In this document: positions 47,957 through 59,744 of the stretch, one piece after another
Layout: every line of letters starts with the position of its first letter
Numbering within the stretch: position 1 is the stretch's first letter
Assembly (NCBI GenBank): GCA_001972305.1
Contig: BDDD01003364.1
Location: forward strand, 1 to 64,000
Direction of reading: 5' to 3'
Length of the DNA stretch: 64,000 bases
DNA from: Cephalotus follicularis
Taxonomy: Eukaryota; Streptophyta; Magnoliopsida; Oxalidales; Cephalotaceae
The notes under the pieces: generated by a model
The model's input: only the letters and a program-made list of their open reading frames with translations
Databases searched by the model: none
Told to the model about the DNA's origin: nothing
Translations under genes and position numbers: made by a program

Positions 47957-48669
47957 TGTTGAATATCGGACACGTTTAAACACTGTCAGGAAAACGTGTT
48001 GAGGGGCAGGTATTCAGGCACCTTCACATGTCAATTGAAACGTGTTAGACATGCTATCATGTCTCCAGGCTTGCAAACGCCAGAAAGGAAGGAAGAATGT
48101 GACACTTGTGCGTGCATGCCGGTGAGGAATGGAAAAGGGGAGAGAAAGAAAGGCACTTGGCCATGCATGTAGCTGGAGAAAGACAAGAAATGCCACCTAC
48201 ATAAAATACCTCTCATTTCCTCACCCTTCAGCTGAGAAAAGAACAGAGAAAATCAGTGAGAGAGTTAGAGAGAAAACCAGAGAGAGAAAACGGGTAAAGA
48301 AAGGAGAGAGAAATTCTCCATTGTTGAACCAAGAGAGAAGCTTGGGAACTCGGATTGGAGCTATTAGACTAGACCAGGGAGGCTTAAAGCTACTATTCTG
48401 TGGACTTAAAGATGTGGACTTTTGATTCCTAACTCAGAATCAAAGGTAGGGGATTTATATATGCAAGATTGAGTTCGAAAATAGTGACTGTTCATTGATG
48501 AATTGCATGGTTGTTATGGATTGTGTGGTTGATACAATAATCACCCTGAAATGTTAACCTGCCATGCATGTTGTATTCTGAGTGAATATCTAACTGAATT
48601 GCATGTAAGATTGATTGAATTCCACTGGTATTATGTTGAAACGAAGAAGATGATGTTCTGAGTTGTATA

Positions 48670-48955
48670 ACCGTCGATGCTTACGATGGAAGCATCGATG
48701 CTTTGACATATTATAATAAGGATGTGTCCTGGTTTAATGATAAACATCGATGCTTAGAGAAAATATCGATGCCCTGTTTCGAATGTGCGTAGGGATGAAC
48801 ACATGGACGTTGACGCCTGAGGTCCTACCTCAAAGCGTCGATACGAAAGACAATTGTTGATGCCTATATTTCTGGTTAAAGCGCTGACGCAATGGAATTG
48901 AGCGTCGATGCTTAGAGGTCGATGCCTATAAGTTAAACGTCGATGCTTAAGGTAC
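48670..48955 (+). repeat. LTR C word cluster 2 (GTCGATGCTTA)
   Basis: About ten copies in 285 bases: accgtcgatgctta, aagcatcgatgcttt, aacatcgatgctta, atatcgatgccc, gacgttgacgcctga, aaagcgtcgatac, attgttgatgccta, aagcgctgacgc, agcgtcgatgctta, ggtcgatgccta and aacgtcgatgctta. It is the same word as cluster 1, more decayed at CpG. Confidence 0.75.
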
Positions 48956-49610
48956 TGTTTTGGATGATTTGGCCTAGATGGTGTACGTTGACCCCGAAAT
49001 GACTATAGATGCATTTGAGCATATGTTTGCATTGCTTTTTCTATTGGATTGGATTGTGCATTGGATTGAATTCTGGATTGGATTGTTATTGCTCTAAAAA
49101 ATGTTTTATCATTTTAGGAAGTTGCATTCATGATTTATTATAAATCATTAATTTTACATAAAATGTTATGTTCAAAATTGAAACACGTTTTCAAGGGATT
49201 GATACATATTTGGAGTAAATATGTTGTAACAAGTATTTTATGACGCATAAACTACCTGAAAGAGGATTATTATATATTGAACAAATATATGTTTTCAAGG
49301 ATTTATTATATACAAATTACTTGAATTTGATTGTGATTGGATTGTTGTCGTATTAGTCGCGGTGGCGGAGGTTACCACTGACACTAATAGGTGGGTTGGA
49401 CTCTAGGAGCCAGGAGATCCCTAGAGAAACCCTTTTTGGTTACTTAACCGTAGTGCAAGTGACATTGGATTGTGACCTGCTTCGAGTCGACCGGACACGG
49501 GACTGAAGTGAGGAGTAAAGTAGCTGGGCCAGGAGATGGCGATGCCTTCGTAGTATTGATGGATTGTATGGTTGTAGCCACTTGGCATAGTTGCTCACCT
49601 ATTGACAGCT

Positions 49611-49656
<46 letters not shown>

Positions 49657-50144
49657 TGTTATATATTATGTATTGCATCACGTTGCATCCATTTCATGAC
49701 ATTCATTATCAATGACCCTAAAATGTATTTATATCTTTCGTACTTAGCTAGTGGATTCGGCTAACCCTATCAAATTACAGATTGATGCGGTGGGATCGAT
49801 ATCACTTGAGCGCGGGTAACCGAAGAGAAGATGGAGTTATATTTCCTTGAATAATGTTAAATTGGATAATGTATTAAGAGATATTTAATTTAGATTTCTG
49901 TATTGATGAATTAATGCATTTGACTAAATATTGTCCATGCCTCGTTTGAAGGCATTTGACAATGATGATATTTGTTATTGTAACATGTAGTTTGTCATGC
50001 ATATTACGTGTCAATATAGCTAATGTTAAATGCTTCCGTAATTGTTTATATGTTTGGAAAGTTTTAAATTTTCTCGTTTATTGTTTAAGTAGAGTATTTT
50101 ACGTTGATTGTTGTGACCTAGGTGTTGTTATAGAAACGGGGTGT

Positions 50145-50198
50145 GACAAGTTCCTTGTCAATTATATGCTTAGCTTGGACAAGTTCCTTGTCAATTAA
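50145..50198 (+). repeat. Duplicated gacaagttccttgtcaatta in place of the C primer site
   Basis: The 20-base word occurs at 50145-50164, overlapping the LTR end, and again at 50179-50198. Each can form a 6-bp hairpin. In element D the corresponding spot after the LTR holds the primer site tggtatcagagc, which is absent here. Confidence 0.7.
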
Positions 50199-50252
50199 TA
50201 AATCATTTTTCCTAAAGGCATGATTAATCATCATCTTTCTTATAGGAGATAA

Positions 50253-51433
50253 ATGGACGGAAGAAGGAGACGTGGAAGGGCTAGAGCTGTAGAGGAGAAT
50301 TTTCCTCAAGAAGCAAATGTTCCACAAAATGTGAATGAAGGGAGAGATCTGATGGATCGCATTGCTGATTACTTTCAGCAGCAGATGGCTACTAATCTGG
50401 CTCATGTGGAGGAGATGTGCCGATATTATGCTCAAGCTCAGCTTCGACACATGGCTCCTGATCATTGTCCACATGAGGATGAGAATTAATTTGGGAGAAA
50501 CCTTGAAATATTCATGAGGCAGAATCCTCCTAGTTTCAAAGGGGAGCTTGATGCTTCTATTACGGAAAGATGGATACAAGATTTAGAGAAGATCCTCGAG
50601 GTGATGGATTGCTCGGATGATAAAAAATTGAAGTTTGCTGTGTATCATTTATAGGGATAGGCCACTCACTCATGGGAGATGGTCAAGGCAAAGTGGGAGT
50701 CAGCTAGACTCGGCAGTACTTGGGAGAGGTTTCAAAAAGAATTCCTTGCAACCTATGTGCCCTGGATACAGCAACAGCAGAGAGAGAAATAACCCTTGGT
50801 GTTATGTCAAGGAGAGATGACTGTGGCTGAATATCAGGCCAGATTTGTAGAGCTAGCCAAAAACTCAGCCTATCTGGTAGCTGATGAAGAGAAGAAAATT
50901 TAGAGGATCTTGAGAGGTCGACGACTAGATCTTCGGTTAGGGATTAGATCCGTGGAGTTGTGAACTTTTCTATAGGTCGCTCAGAAAGTGAGATTGTTGG
51001 AGAGCATATAGAATGAAGACCGTGCTGAGAGGGCTCGTACAGAACAGAGCCAGCAAAGCCCTACACAGTCTAGGCCAGCTTCGTCGAAATGGAAAGGTAG
51101 TGGTTCTCTGAAAAAATCATCGAAGAATAGATCTCAGCAGACTGCTACTCAAGGTACTCCTAGTCAGGGGCGTAATGCGAGATATGGAGTTTGTTTCCAT
51201 TGTGGTCATGCAGGCCATCAGCAGAAAGATTGTTGGAAGATGAATGGATTGTGCTTGAGGTGCGGGACAGCTGGACCTTTAGCAAGGGATTGTCCGAGGG
51301 GTCAGACGACAGTGCCTACTGGACGTACGAGTAGTAGTGGTACTACGGCTGGACCATCGCAGCGGAGGGATACCGCTAGGGCATCATGAAAGGTAGAGTT
51401 TTCACTTTTACACAGACAGAAGTTCCGGAGCGT
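50253..51433 (+). pseudogene. Gag of element C with two zinc knuckles
   Basis: The start is ATG 50253 with an Arg-rich beginning (MDGRRRRGRARA). The capsid region is decayed but has NPPSFKG near 50525. The nucleocapsid (51187-51300) has one complete knuckle, CFHCGHAGHQQKDC, and a second of form CLRCGTAGPLARDC in which the His is lost. Stops occur at 50487, 50652, 50902 and elsewhere. The end at 51386-51433 (GRVFTFTQTEVPE) matches the start of the protease region, then the sequence breaks into segment X. Confidence 0.78.
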
Positions 51434-52763
51434 ACTTGTGACGACCTGATCTCGAAACTCGAGTCGTTACAAGAATCTTGGGTGACTTTAACCATAACCC
51501 ATGGCACAAACTGGTCATATAAATTTCCTTCTCTCATCTCCTCCTTTATAATTTTTTTTCCAAGCGCATCACGAGAGCAGAGGACTGGACGTCCACCTGC
51601 ACCTCGGCTACTCACTGCAGCGGACTGGTGCCACGCGCGAAGGTCTTGCCTATCCTCTTCCTCCACGGCAGAGGACCAGACCTACAACAACTTGGACATA
51701 GCATTCATGCATTCACACATACATGATAAAGGAAAGAGTAGAATGAGACAGTCATTTTTATAGTGGTTCGGCACAGAAAATGCCTACGTCCACTTCCTCA
51801 ATCATCCATGAGGTTCCACTAGTATGAAGTTCATTACATGCAGGGTTACATAGCTTAGCAAATACTGAGAATGAAAGGATAGCCACGTAGGCCATACATA
51901 GCAGAGAATCCGCACTAGACTTCATTCATTCAAGGGAGCTATGCCAAACCAGAAGCCACTACTCATCAAAACCCGAGGAGAGCACTCCAAGGATGTATTA
52001 TAAAAAGGACCAGAGGACTTCAACGAGCGGAGAGCCCCAACTCACCGTTTCATTAAATCCTCAACACTGTCTTCCAAAACACTAATACGCACCGTATCAA
52101 TTAGACTCGAGGAGAGCACCCACGTGTTCTACACTTGATCAGTTAACATTGTCTTCCAAGACACCAACACGCACCGTATCACTTAGACCCGAGGAGAGCA
52201 CCCACGTGTTCTACACGTGATCAATTAACATCTTGGTCTAAGGTCAGAGGAAACACATCCTCCACAGACCTTCTCCTCTGGACCCTTGATCACCACCTCT
52301 GCAATATGCCAGACCACAATGCCAGACCACAAGTACTGCAAGGTACCGGGCTACAAGCCAGACCATAATCACTGCAAGGTACCAGAAAACAAGCTCTGAC
52401 CGGAACCTCTGTAAGGTGTCGGACAACAAGCCAGACCATAACCTCTGCAAGGTACCAGACAACAAGCCAGATCATAACCTCTGTAAGGTGCCAGACAACA
52501 AGCCAGACCATCCGCAGAACAACAGCCCATCCACGGATATCAAACCATCCACAGATGCCAACCCACTCCCAGCACCAGACCAGGTAGCTCGAGGGGATTC
52601 ACGCCCGAGAAGGCATCTTCAACAAAAGACCAGAGAAGCCACTTCGCTCAGCCAACGCATGAGGAGACTACCACACAAGCATTGCCCGGGGAGACCACCA
52701 CACCAACAATGCCCGAGGAGACCATCACACAAGCGATGCCCGAGGAGACCACCATACCAGCAA
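51434..52763 (-). mobile_element. Segment X: unidentified LTR-like sequence
   Basis: It begins tgtgacgacctg at the point where gag of C breaks off and is cut by element D at 52764. The first 36 bases end in gtcgttaca, so they look like LTR termini facing each other with almost everything between deleted, or like the end of a minus-strand LTR. The remainder is non-coding, with 'gtggttcggcacagaaaatgc' near 51765, candidate promoter-like CT-rich stretches and two tandem repeats. I cannot assign a family. Confidence 0.4.
52331..52512. repeat. Five tandem units of about 36 bp in segment X
   Basis: The core unit is ctctgcaaggtaccagac followed by aacaagccagaccataac. The last three units are exactly 36 bases; the first two are more divergent. 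Because 36 is a multiple of 3, an open frame (52416-52793) runs through the units, which is a consequence of the repeat. Confidence 0.75.
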
Positions 52764-52764
52764 T
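52684..52764. repeat. Three tandem units of 27 bp in segment X
   Basis: Each unit starts gcccgaggagaccacc and ends caat or gat. A partial fourth lies upstream at 52661-52683. Element D begins at the last base of the final unit, and the unit's terminal t is also the first base of the D LTR. Confidence 0.75.
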
Positions 52765-52937
52765 GTAACGCCCAGGATTCTCGCACATTGTAATATTTGA
52801 ATTCCAAATGTAATCTTGTTATTAATTTAATGAGAAAGCTGAATTTCCCGACCAATATGTTGATTGAATTTCCCGGCCAATATGTTGATTCGCAAATCAA
52901 TCAAAATGCTTAGAAGTATGATTGTTGAAATATTGAC

Positions 52938-53095
52938 GGGGACAGACGACTGGTGCAAATAGACCTGCCGATTGGTGGACCGTTTAATGTAACAGTCGAT
53001 TGGTGGGACGAACCAGCCGACTGGAGGGCTGTCGAGCCACCTGGAAACCACAGCCAAGAGGACAACTGACTGTTGGGAAAGAACAGTCGGCTGGG
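52938..53095 (+). repeat. LTR D word cluster 1 (GCCGACTGGTGG)
   Basis: Copies: gacgactggtg, gccgattggtgg, agtcgattggtggg, agccgactggaggg, aactgactgttggg and cagtcggctggg. It lies 174-331 bases into the LTR, the same slot as cluster 1 of LTR C but with a different word. Confidence 0.7.
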
Positions 53096-53639
53096 TTATG
53101 CTCTGTTTTGTTGCATGTGACGAGATCACATGCAATGACTGACAAGGAGAAAGGGTGTGCCATCTGTGCGTCATGCGACCGATGCAAAGAGAAGAGTGAA
53201 CGCTTGTATGCCATGAAGGTCATGGGACAGAGAGAATCAGTCTTGTGTGTGTGTGCATGCAGATATGAGAGGAGTATGGCATTTAGTACCATAGAAATGG
53301 AGAACCCCCTGCATAAAACGCTCTCCTCTTCACCTCGCTCGCCCAGCACAAGCAAGGAAAGAAACCAGTGAGAAACTATAGAGAAAAAACAGTGAGGAAT
53401 TGTGAGAGAAAGAGAGAGAGATTCTCAATATTGTTGAACCAAGAGGAGTTTGGAGGTGACAGGTTGGAGCTACTGGATTGGAGTTGAAGCCTTTGGGGAG
53501 CTCAAAACGTCACTATTGGAACACAAAGAGGTGGACTTATAGATTCCTAACTTGGAATCAAAAGGTAGGGGAAGTTATGTTTGTATTTTCACTCCAAAAA
53601 AAAAGGTCTACGACAAGGGCACTTCCCCTCACCGTCCCA

Positions 53640-53950
53640 TCGCAATTGACATAATGGCGAGGGCACAGCGAGGGGACGTCACCCGCGCAAAATTCCTCCT
53701 CACCAGCCCTTACGGCGAGGGTATGGCGAGGGTAACCGTGTATTGCCCTCGCCACAGAGAGGGTATGGATAGGGCGGTCTCCCCAAGCCATGGTACCCTC
53801 GACATGGCGAGGGTTGGCCTCATACCCTCGGCATACCCTCGCCATGGCGAGGGTATGGCTAGGGGACATCATCTCCTCGGACTGCCCCTCTCCTCGCCAC
53901 CCTCGCCGTATATGTCTGCTGCAGAATGCCCTCGCCCAGCCCTTACCATG
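53640..53950. repeat. Left subterminal repeats of the CACTA element
   Basis: Multiple copies of gcgagggtatgg and ccctcgcc occur in both orientations. The centre is a perfect 26-bp palindrome at 53832-53857 with half-site cataccctcgcca. By analogy with En/Spm these would be binding sites for the element's own DNA-binding protein. Confidence 0.75.
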
Positions 53951-54196
53951 CTGTAGTTTCTGCCGATGGAACTATCAGCAGAATCTATGCCCTAAACTCC
54001 AAGCAAAACCTGCAATTCATTTCAGAAGCAGCCACAATAACAATTTATATTTCACCAATCTCAATAGTAGACACATTTCATTCATTCTTAACTAACGAAA
54101 CAATGTATGTAAATAATCTTTGTCAGCATATATATAAAAAGGGTAATGTGTTAAATACGTTTACAAACAGTGTTATAATATGTTAAATACAACAAA

Positions 54197-55847
54197 CTAT
54201 GACTCGTCATCACTATCGTCTGAGTCATTGGATTGTTGGAAGGGAGGGTGCCGAGTCCGCAGTGAACTATGATCAGATGGTGTGCGTGTGGACTGAGACC
54301 CCATCATCTGCGTCATCTGAGCCATAAAAGTCTCCAACTTCAACTCCATCCGGTCTATCTTGTCATGAAGCTCTAAGACTCTGTCCAGCCCTGGGCTACT
54401 CTGCGATGGGTGTGAAGTGAATGGGCATCTCTGACCTCCCACTCCCGACTAGGTACCTCGAAGTGCTTGTGGTAGCATCTTCATGGAAGTCATGTAGTTC
54501 CCTAATCCACAGATCCTGCCCTTCCACGGACCTCCAGTCACCTCCGTCCAAGCCACGACGTTCAAAGGAGTCGGCACCCTAGTACCGTCGGGCCCCTCCA
54601 CAATATCCGGCCTCGTAGCAGTCCGGTGCTTTTCCTACAAAAAATACAAGATTAATCAGTTAAGTGATTAACATATAAAAGGTAATTGACATATTCATTT
54701 CAGTTTGTAACTCACCATCATCTCCATTATAATAGAAGGTGGAAGGGTATCATCCCCCGCCTTCCGATGGGTTTCTAAGTATAAATCCACATGTGGTTTC
54801 CCCTTGGCCCCCTGCAAGTCAAATGGTATTTCGAATTAGTTTGAAACACAAATTAAGTTTATTAACCACCATAATCATAAATTTAGTTTATTACTTACCA
54901 CAATCTGCAACTGTCTCTCCATCGTGTGACTGCCGCCAGTGTAGGTGGTGTGTGCTCCGTTCGCCCTATTGGCTGCATTTGTTCTTACCCGCTTCTGAAA
55001 ATCCTCGGACAACCACCTTTTCACCATTTCATCCCACGCTGGGCGTGGTATCTCTGCAGGGCCATGCTGCATGCACTCCGGGATCATCTGCTGCACCCTA
55101 GCGCCCATCATTGCCTTCCTCCTATAGTTACGCATCCATTTTGGGTAATTCTCCTGTACGTAACTATAGAATGGCAGTCTGCTGTGTGCATCAGATGGAA
55201 GAAATTGGAAGTACTCCTACAAAACATCAGTGTCAAAACAATTAGTGGGTAAAAAAAAACCTAAATAATATTTACGATAAATTGAAATAGTTTTACCCAC
55301 CAATAGCTTCTCCCACAGTAGTTCCTTCTCTGAATCAGGCCACTGGCTCCACGTGATCCATGGCTATAGTATTCTGCTCTTGATGATGGACGTTATCGTG
55401 TTCTTCACGTCCATCTCCTCAAAACACCTACAATTAAACAAATATTAGCACATACATCATAGCTTAGTTTTAAAAAAATGTACTTAAATTACTAGTCACT
55501 TACCCATTCGGACTGATATGCCGAATAGGCCTAGCGTCAACCCCCTGCGGGGGCAAGTCCGCCCCCTTACTAGCTCACCTCCTCTATCGCTGATGGGAAC
55601 CTGATTAAAAAACATGGTTACGTTTCATTGTAAACATATATAATAAAATATAACAAAAAAGCTTCGACAAAACGAAAAACAGTTTAATGTCAAATATCGT
55701 GACATAACAAATTTCCTTACTAGCACTGGGAACATCGATATCCTGCTCCCGTGATCCTAACTCCATGGAGTCTGTCTCGGGATGCAGAGATCCTGAGGGT
55801 GTGGTGGAATCTCCAAGGTTAGAGAGACACAAGACTCTCTGAGGCAT
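54197..55847 (-). pseudogene. Ptta/En/Spm-like (PF03004-type) CACTA accessory gene
   Basis: It would encode the second CACTA protein, related to plant Ptta/En/Spm transposases (TNPA-like role: binding the subterminal repeats). Read on the - strand with introns: a first exon from ATG 55847 to about 55725; a short segment near 55600-55505; 55420-55300 containing WPDSEKELLWEKL; 55215-54903 with YPKWMRNYRRKA and the TGGSHTMERQLQ block typical of the family; 54812-54722 (LYLETHRK); and 54636-54197, ending in a coiled-coil and acidic tail DDSDDES. Exon edges are estimates. One TAG interrupts the last exon near 54452 and another the third near 55365. The gene is otherwise well preserved. Confidence 0.75.
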
Positions 55848-56000
55848 ATCTGCAAGAACTCACCATATTTAAAAACGATACAAACTACATACAGTTGTCC
55901 TACTATATATTATCAAATTACAATATCGTGTCACATTAGAACATTAAGAATACTATTGAAAACAGTACTTACTACAGATACTACACTATTAACTGACAGT

Positions 56001-59000
56001 TTAATCCATGCTATCAATATCCATGTCATTCTGACTATCGGAATCATATTCCATCACTCCGTCCTCCTCTTCCGTGTCAGAAACATTGTCTTCCCATCCG
56101 TCTTTCTCGTCATCCATATTGTCATGGTTTGACATAGGATCTCTTATTAGAACATCTGGAGGCAATACAACCTCCTCCTATTCCCCATCTCCTCGAAGGG
56201 AATCTTCACTTTCCGGTCCTATATCAGCTGCAAATGACCGTAGTGGATCGGTAGCGACATCTTCTTGCAATGTCATATCCATACTCGAATCATCGCCATC
56301 TTCCTCATAATCAGGAAGAGTGTAGGAATTTCTGGGTTTCGTTGTTATTACAGTCACCCACCCTTTGTACTTACGATCATTGGAAACGCTAGGTGCGTAG
56401 AACACCTGCACAGCTTGACTCACTAGCATGAACGGCTCGTATGTGGGGAGTTCCTTTTATGGGTTCACACGAACAATCTCAAACTCGTCCACTCTGGTAC
56501 CTCTCTCCGAAGTGTCAACCCAATCACATTTGAATAAAACAACGTTGTTGTCTTTTCCATGGAAATCGAGCTCCACAACGTCGACCAAGGCTCCGTAGAA
56601 GTCACTGCAACTATCATTCCAAGTTCTTCCCTTGATCATTACACCCTAATTTTGAGTTGTTGTGGTCCTCGCTGCATCTTTCGTGTGAAACTTGTACCCG
56701 TTGACGACATACCCCTTCCACGACCTCACTTTTGTAGAAGGTGCAATTACTAAATTTTGTAGAAGGGCGTCAACTTCCTTGTCATTCTTAACCTATTAAG
56801 TGTGCAATGTACACACGTAATATAGAAATCAACATCAATAATTAAAAATCATGAAACCTATTAAATCTTTGTAGACATATTCTGGCATTACTTACACGGC
56901 TTTGAAACCATTTCACAAAGTGTGCATCGCGTTCTTCTTCTATTTGTTTGGGGGTAATGTTAGGGTTTAATTCGGTGACCAGTTTTTCGTACTCACTACA
57001 ACAAAGAATATAAGTGAGATACGTTCAAATTGCACAATTCTTATAAATATAGTTTAAACCTAGTACAACGTATATGTATATTTACTCAACCACATGGCTG
57101 ACTTCATCGCAGTTCAGAAGGATGTACAAATATGCAGCCTCATATTCTTGGTCTGTCATATGTCTGCTCTCTGTCTTACCCATTGCTTTACTGGGATGGG
57201 TAAATATGGATAGCAACCATTACTTGCAATGATGCCCCCATCCTAGTTTCTCTCGGGTATATTCAGCCTCATCAGGACATCAAGTTCGAAATAATATGAA
57301 CAAAACGTTGCCAACTCGCGAACGATTTATGCCTCGGCGATCGACCCCTCCACACGAGCTTTGTTCTTGACCATCTTCTTTAGATCAAACAGCTCTCTGC
57401 AAGTGAATATGTAATTAGAATACATGAAAAATAGATGAACATTTTCAAAAAGTGAAACGACGAGTAACTGTACCTCTCAATGGGATACATCCATGTATTA
57501 TGAACCGGCCCACATACTTTCGCTTTGTAAGCTAGGTGGATGAGAAGATGTTCCATCGAATAAAAAAACGATGGAGGGAATATCTTCTCCATTTTGTAAA
57601 CTGTTTGCACAATGTTACTCTGGAGCAAGTCCATCTTAGCAGCACTGTTGGATGTTGAGCATATATTCCAGAAAAAATCACTGACCTCGGCCAACACCTC
57701 CAAGATATTTCTCGGCAGGAACTCAGGAAATGCAATTGGAAGAAGCCTATGCATGAATACATGGCAATCGTGACTCTTTAATCCAGAAACCTTACACTCT
57801 GAGACATTCACACACCGACATATGTTTGAGGCGTATCCATCCAGAAACATGATCTTTGTCATCCATTCACAAACTTGATTGACCTGTTCACTGTTCAGTG
57901 AATATTTTACTGGTGGCAATGTGAACCGCCCATCCACCTCTTCTGCATGCAGTTCAGGTCTTATTCTCAACTCTTTCAGATCAAGTCGAGCTTGTAAGTG
58001 GTGCTTGGATTTTCCCTTCACATTCATGACTATGTTGAATATATTTTCAAACACATTCTTCTCGATGTGCATGACGTCCAACTTGTGTCTGTCTAGTACT
58101 TTATTCTAATAAGGAAGTTCGAAAAAGATACTTCGCTTAGTCCAATTGTGTACTCTCTCGAACCCAGTAATCTTACTAGTTGGTACACCTTTTCAAAACA
58201 CAACTTCATTCAACTCGGGGAGTTGTTCCTCTACCTCTTCACCTGATAACCTCTCCACACCAACCTTGGTCACCCGTTGACCCTTCAAGAATTTTTTATT
58301 GTCTCTTCTAAACTGGTGGTCTGCGGGCAACAATTGACGATGACAGTCAAACCATGAACATTTCTGACTATGCTTCAATCTAAAACCCTTGGTCTGACCC
58401 ATGCAGTAGGGGCATGCCAAATGACCATGAGTACTCCAACTTGAGAGCATTCCATATGCAGGAAAGTCACTAATCTCCCACATTAAAGCTGCCCTCATCT
58501 GAAAGTTCTTCTTGCGCGATACATCATAGGTTTCAACTCCAGTTTCCCACAACATCTTCAGCTCGTCAACGAGTGGACGCAGAAACACATCAATATCATT
58601 CCCTGGGCTTTTTGGTCCAGGTATAATCAATGATAAGAACATGAATGGCATCGTCGTACACAACCAAGGTGGAAGATTCTACGAGAAAACAAAAACATGC
58701 CAGCAAGAGTAAACAATACTACTAACCCCAAAAGGACAAAACCCGTTCGTTGCTATTCCTATTCTAACATTGCCAGCCTCTGCAGCAAACGATGGAAAAG
58801 TAATATCAAAGTGCTTCCAAGCTTCACCATCAACCGGATGTACCATTCCCACTTCATCACCGTTGTTATCCTTCCTCTTCTTACTATGCCACGTCATAAA
58901 AGTAGATGTTTTGTCTGCTTGAAACAACCTCTGAAGTCTTGGTGCCACTGGAAAGTGACGCAAAACCTTGTAAGGTACCTGTTTCTTTCTCTTTCTGCAC

Positions 59001-59744
59001 CCACTAGGTTTGAATCTAGGATGATTACATGTTGGACACTCTGTAGCACACTTGTGCTGATCCCCATAATACAACATTCAATCATTGACACATGCATCTA
59101 TCTTTTTGTAGCCTAATCCCAATATCTTCATAATTTGTTTCAGCTTGTAATAAGACTCTGGCAACTTTTCATCCTCGAGCATTCCGCTCTTAAAGATATG
59201 AAGAATTTCCTCGGCCCCTTCGTTAGGAATCCCGTACTTGGACGTGACATTCACGAGTCGTGTCATCATAGACAGCTTGGTGTGTTTTTTACAGCCATTC
59301 CACAACGGTTCGTCCGCATCCTTAAACCGGTCATAGAACTTCTTTGCATTGGGATTCGGAAGTTCATCAGCCATCTCGTCATGTTCACCAATGTCAAAAT
59401 CGAACCCCCCCAGCACCCATTACGAGATCAACAAAAGGATTGCTCGGACCCGAGGGGGCTGGCTGCTCCACTACAGCCCGACGGCGTTACTTCCTTTCCA
59501 CATGTTGGTCCCACAACGTGTAATGGGGGGTGAAACCCTTCTTCAACAAATGTAACCGCGCTTCAGATAGAGTTCCAAACGCCCTTAACTTGCAACGGCT
59601 ACAAGGACATTTTATCGTACTATTCCACACAAAATCTTGGTTTGAAAATGCAAAATCTAAGAAAGTGAGCACACCCCTGTTAAATTCCTCCGTTAGTAAC
59701 CCCCGGACAACTGGCCTACTCATCCAACTCCTGTCCACAGACAT
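56001..59744 (-). pseudogene. TNP2-like CACTA transposase
   Basis: The transposase cuts and moves the element. ATG 59744 opens the transposase-associated domain (PF13963-like: VDRSWMSRP, then CPCSRCK near 59610). The main frame from 59416 carries a FYDRFKDADEPLWNGC-type block, a CPTCNHPRFK zinc motif, and the Transposase_21 region (GIATNGFCPFG near 58740, DFPAYGMLS and HLACPYC near 58420). It reaches LDVMHIEKNVFENI, which opens the DUF4218-like region (58081 to about 57100, with an intron around 57470-57397). A DUF4216-like region follows (56640-56300: KCDWVDTS) and an acidic C-terminus ends at TAA 56001. Stops at 59078, 58679, 58193, about 58107, 56457 and 56178, plus a shift in a C-run at 59405-59410, inactivate it. 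Confidence 0.85.

Larger units (their letters stand above)
47638..50148 (+). repeat. 5' LTR of element C (2511 bp)
   Basis: It has TG...CA ends: tgtaacgcccgg to ggggtgtgaca. A weak TATA-like acataaaatacc lies at about 48199-48210. It contains two TCGACG word clusters and a TA repeat at about 49620-49652. Confidence 0.8.
47638..51433 (+). mobile_element. Element C: Ty3/gypsy, 5' LTR and gag only
   Basis: The 5' LTR is 47638-50148, then an altered leader, then gag up to about 51433, where the unrelated segment X begins. No pol or 3' LTR is seen in the window; they may lie beyond the end or be lost. LTR C is clearly related to LTR D (shared start tgtaacgccc, shared end ggggtgtgaca, and shared gattcctaact and ggaatcaaa/gaatcaaagg blocks). 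Confidence 0.75.

Noticed and set aside
47801-48955. CRISPR-like array of short repeats
   Set aside because: The repeats are about 14 bases, variable, palindromic and irregularly spaced, without constant-length spacers, and lie inside plant LTRs. They do not form a CRISPR array.
52416-52793. 125-codon frame with repeated NKPDHNLCKVPD peptide
   Set aside because: The repeat unit is 36 bases, a multiple of 3, so the frame stays open by arithmetic. There is no start context and it runs into the D LTR.
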